Assembly: GCA_963728125.1 (NCBI GenBank)
Contig: CAVSIZ010000011.1
Location: 186,001 to 250,000 of the forward strand
DNA: 64,000 nucleotides
From: CAWDCV01 sp963728125
Lineage (GTDB): Bacteria > Actinomycetota > Actinomycetes > CAWDCV01
Direction: 5' to 3'
Shown here: positions 63,784 to 64,000 of the stretch, one piece after another
How positions within the stretch are numbered: the stretch's first letter is position 1
Layout: each line of letters opens with the position of its first letter
The notes under the pieces: generated by a model
Told to the model about the DNA's origin: nothing
Seen by the model: only the letters and a program-made list of their open reading frames with translations
The model's database searches: none
Position numbers and translations under genes: made by a program

Positions 63784-64000
63784 ATGGCAACTGAGCGACG
63801 CAAGGTCGGATCCGTGAGCTATGTCGAGGCCGGCGGGGACTACTTCGCCAAGCGCAAGCTACGGCGGCACGCGGCCTTCTGGTCACTGTGGGCTCTCGGG
63901 GTGGGCGCGGTCATCTCCGGCGACTTCTACGGCTGGAACCTGGGGCTCGACGCCGGCGGCTTCGGTGGGCTGCTGATCGCCTCGATCATCATCGTGATCA
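63784..64000 (+). CDS. APC-superfamily amino acid/ethanolamine permease (partial)
   Basis: The first 72 codons lie in the window. RRHAAFWSLWALGVGAVISGDFYGWNLGLDAGGFGG is close to the ethanolamine permease family of the APC superfamily, which has VGYVISGDFAGWNFGL at this place. The ATG at 63784 follows a GGGGCT stretch. It is divergent from the GntR operon and would bring in its substrate. Confidence 0.8.
   Translation, partial: MATERRKVGSVSYVEAGGDYFAKRKLRRHAAFWSLWALGVGAVISGDFYGWNLGLDAGGFGGLLIASIIIVI

Overview
The window is a 64-kb piece of a high-GC actinobacterial chromosome. This rests on strong G/C third-position bias, many GTG starts, runs of genes joined by 4-base ATGA/GTGA overlaps, a RipA-like NlpC/P60 hydrolase behind a ydaO-type leader, a GlbO-type truncated globin, an MptB-like mannosyltransferase and an F420-type LLM oxidoreductase. 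The sequence does not fix the genus. No tRNA, rRNA, CRISPR array, prophage or intact insertion sequence was seen.

Layout. 0-3.2 kb: end of an ABC exporter operon with its NarL-type two-component pair, then a DUF4446 gene. 3.3-20.3 kb: mixed housekeeping genes (LarC, two GT87-like mannosyltransferases, a VapBC pair, a sulfatase-like membrane protein, a glyoxalase and arginase-family pair, a GT2/SDR pair, an RsbW-like kinase, a TPP-riboswitch-controlled CytX-type transporter, a rhodanese, an ArsR/AHSA1 pair, a globin, and a c-di-AMP-riboswitch-controlled cell-wall hydrolase). 20.5-31.7 kb: SSI-like lipoprotein, then the allantoin and glyoxylate branch (allE, allB, glycerate kinase, gcl, glxR, hyi, a DUF6986 aldolase-like gene, malate synthase) with a divergent IclR regulator. 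32-43 kb: a GH13 glucosidase, then two uncharacterised operons side by side. One encodes an ATP-grasp ligase, an S51/amidotransferase-like protein and two esterases. The other encodes a methyltransferase, GTP cyclohydrolase II, a RibD-type reductase, a zinc-type dehydrogenase, a PTPS-like protein and a glycosyltransferase. 43-47 kb: assorted enzymes and an AraC regulator. 47-58.6 kb: the upstream purine branch (guanine deaminase, XdhC, xanthine dehydrogenase, OHCU decarboxylase, 8-oxoguanine deaminase-like enzyme, a NCS2 transporter fused to an OHCU-decarboxylase-like domain, uricase, HIU hydrolase). 58.7-64 kb: an RfbC-like epimerase and a GntR-controlled kinase/dehydrogenase/aldolase operon divergent from an APC permease.

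Together the two purine clusters take guanine, xanthine or 8-oxoguanine through urate, hydroxyisourate, OHCU and allantoin to glyoxylate, then via tartronate semialdehyde to glycerate or via malate synthase to malate. The step that opens allantoate is not in the window. Motifs shared between the two promoter regions suggest common control by the IclR protein.

Seven genes (allE, gcl, glxR, the second esterase, xdhC, xdhA, the 8-oxoguanine deaminase) carry one-base frameshifts, mostly in or beside short G/C runs. The flanking reading frames are well preserved, which looks more like consensus error than decay. The window also holds dispersed palindromes, mostly between convergent genes, and a gene apparently broken by an in-place inversion of about 0.6 kb.
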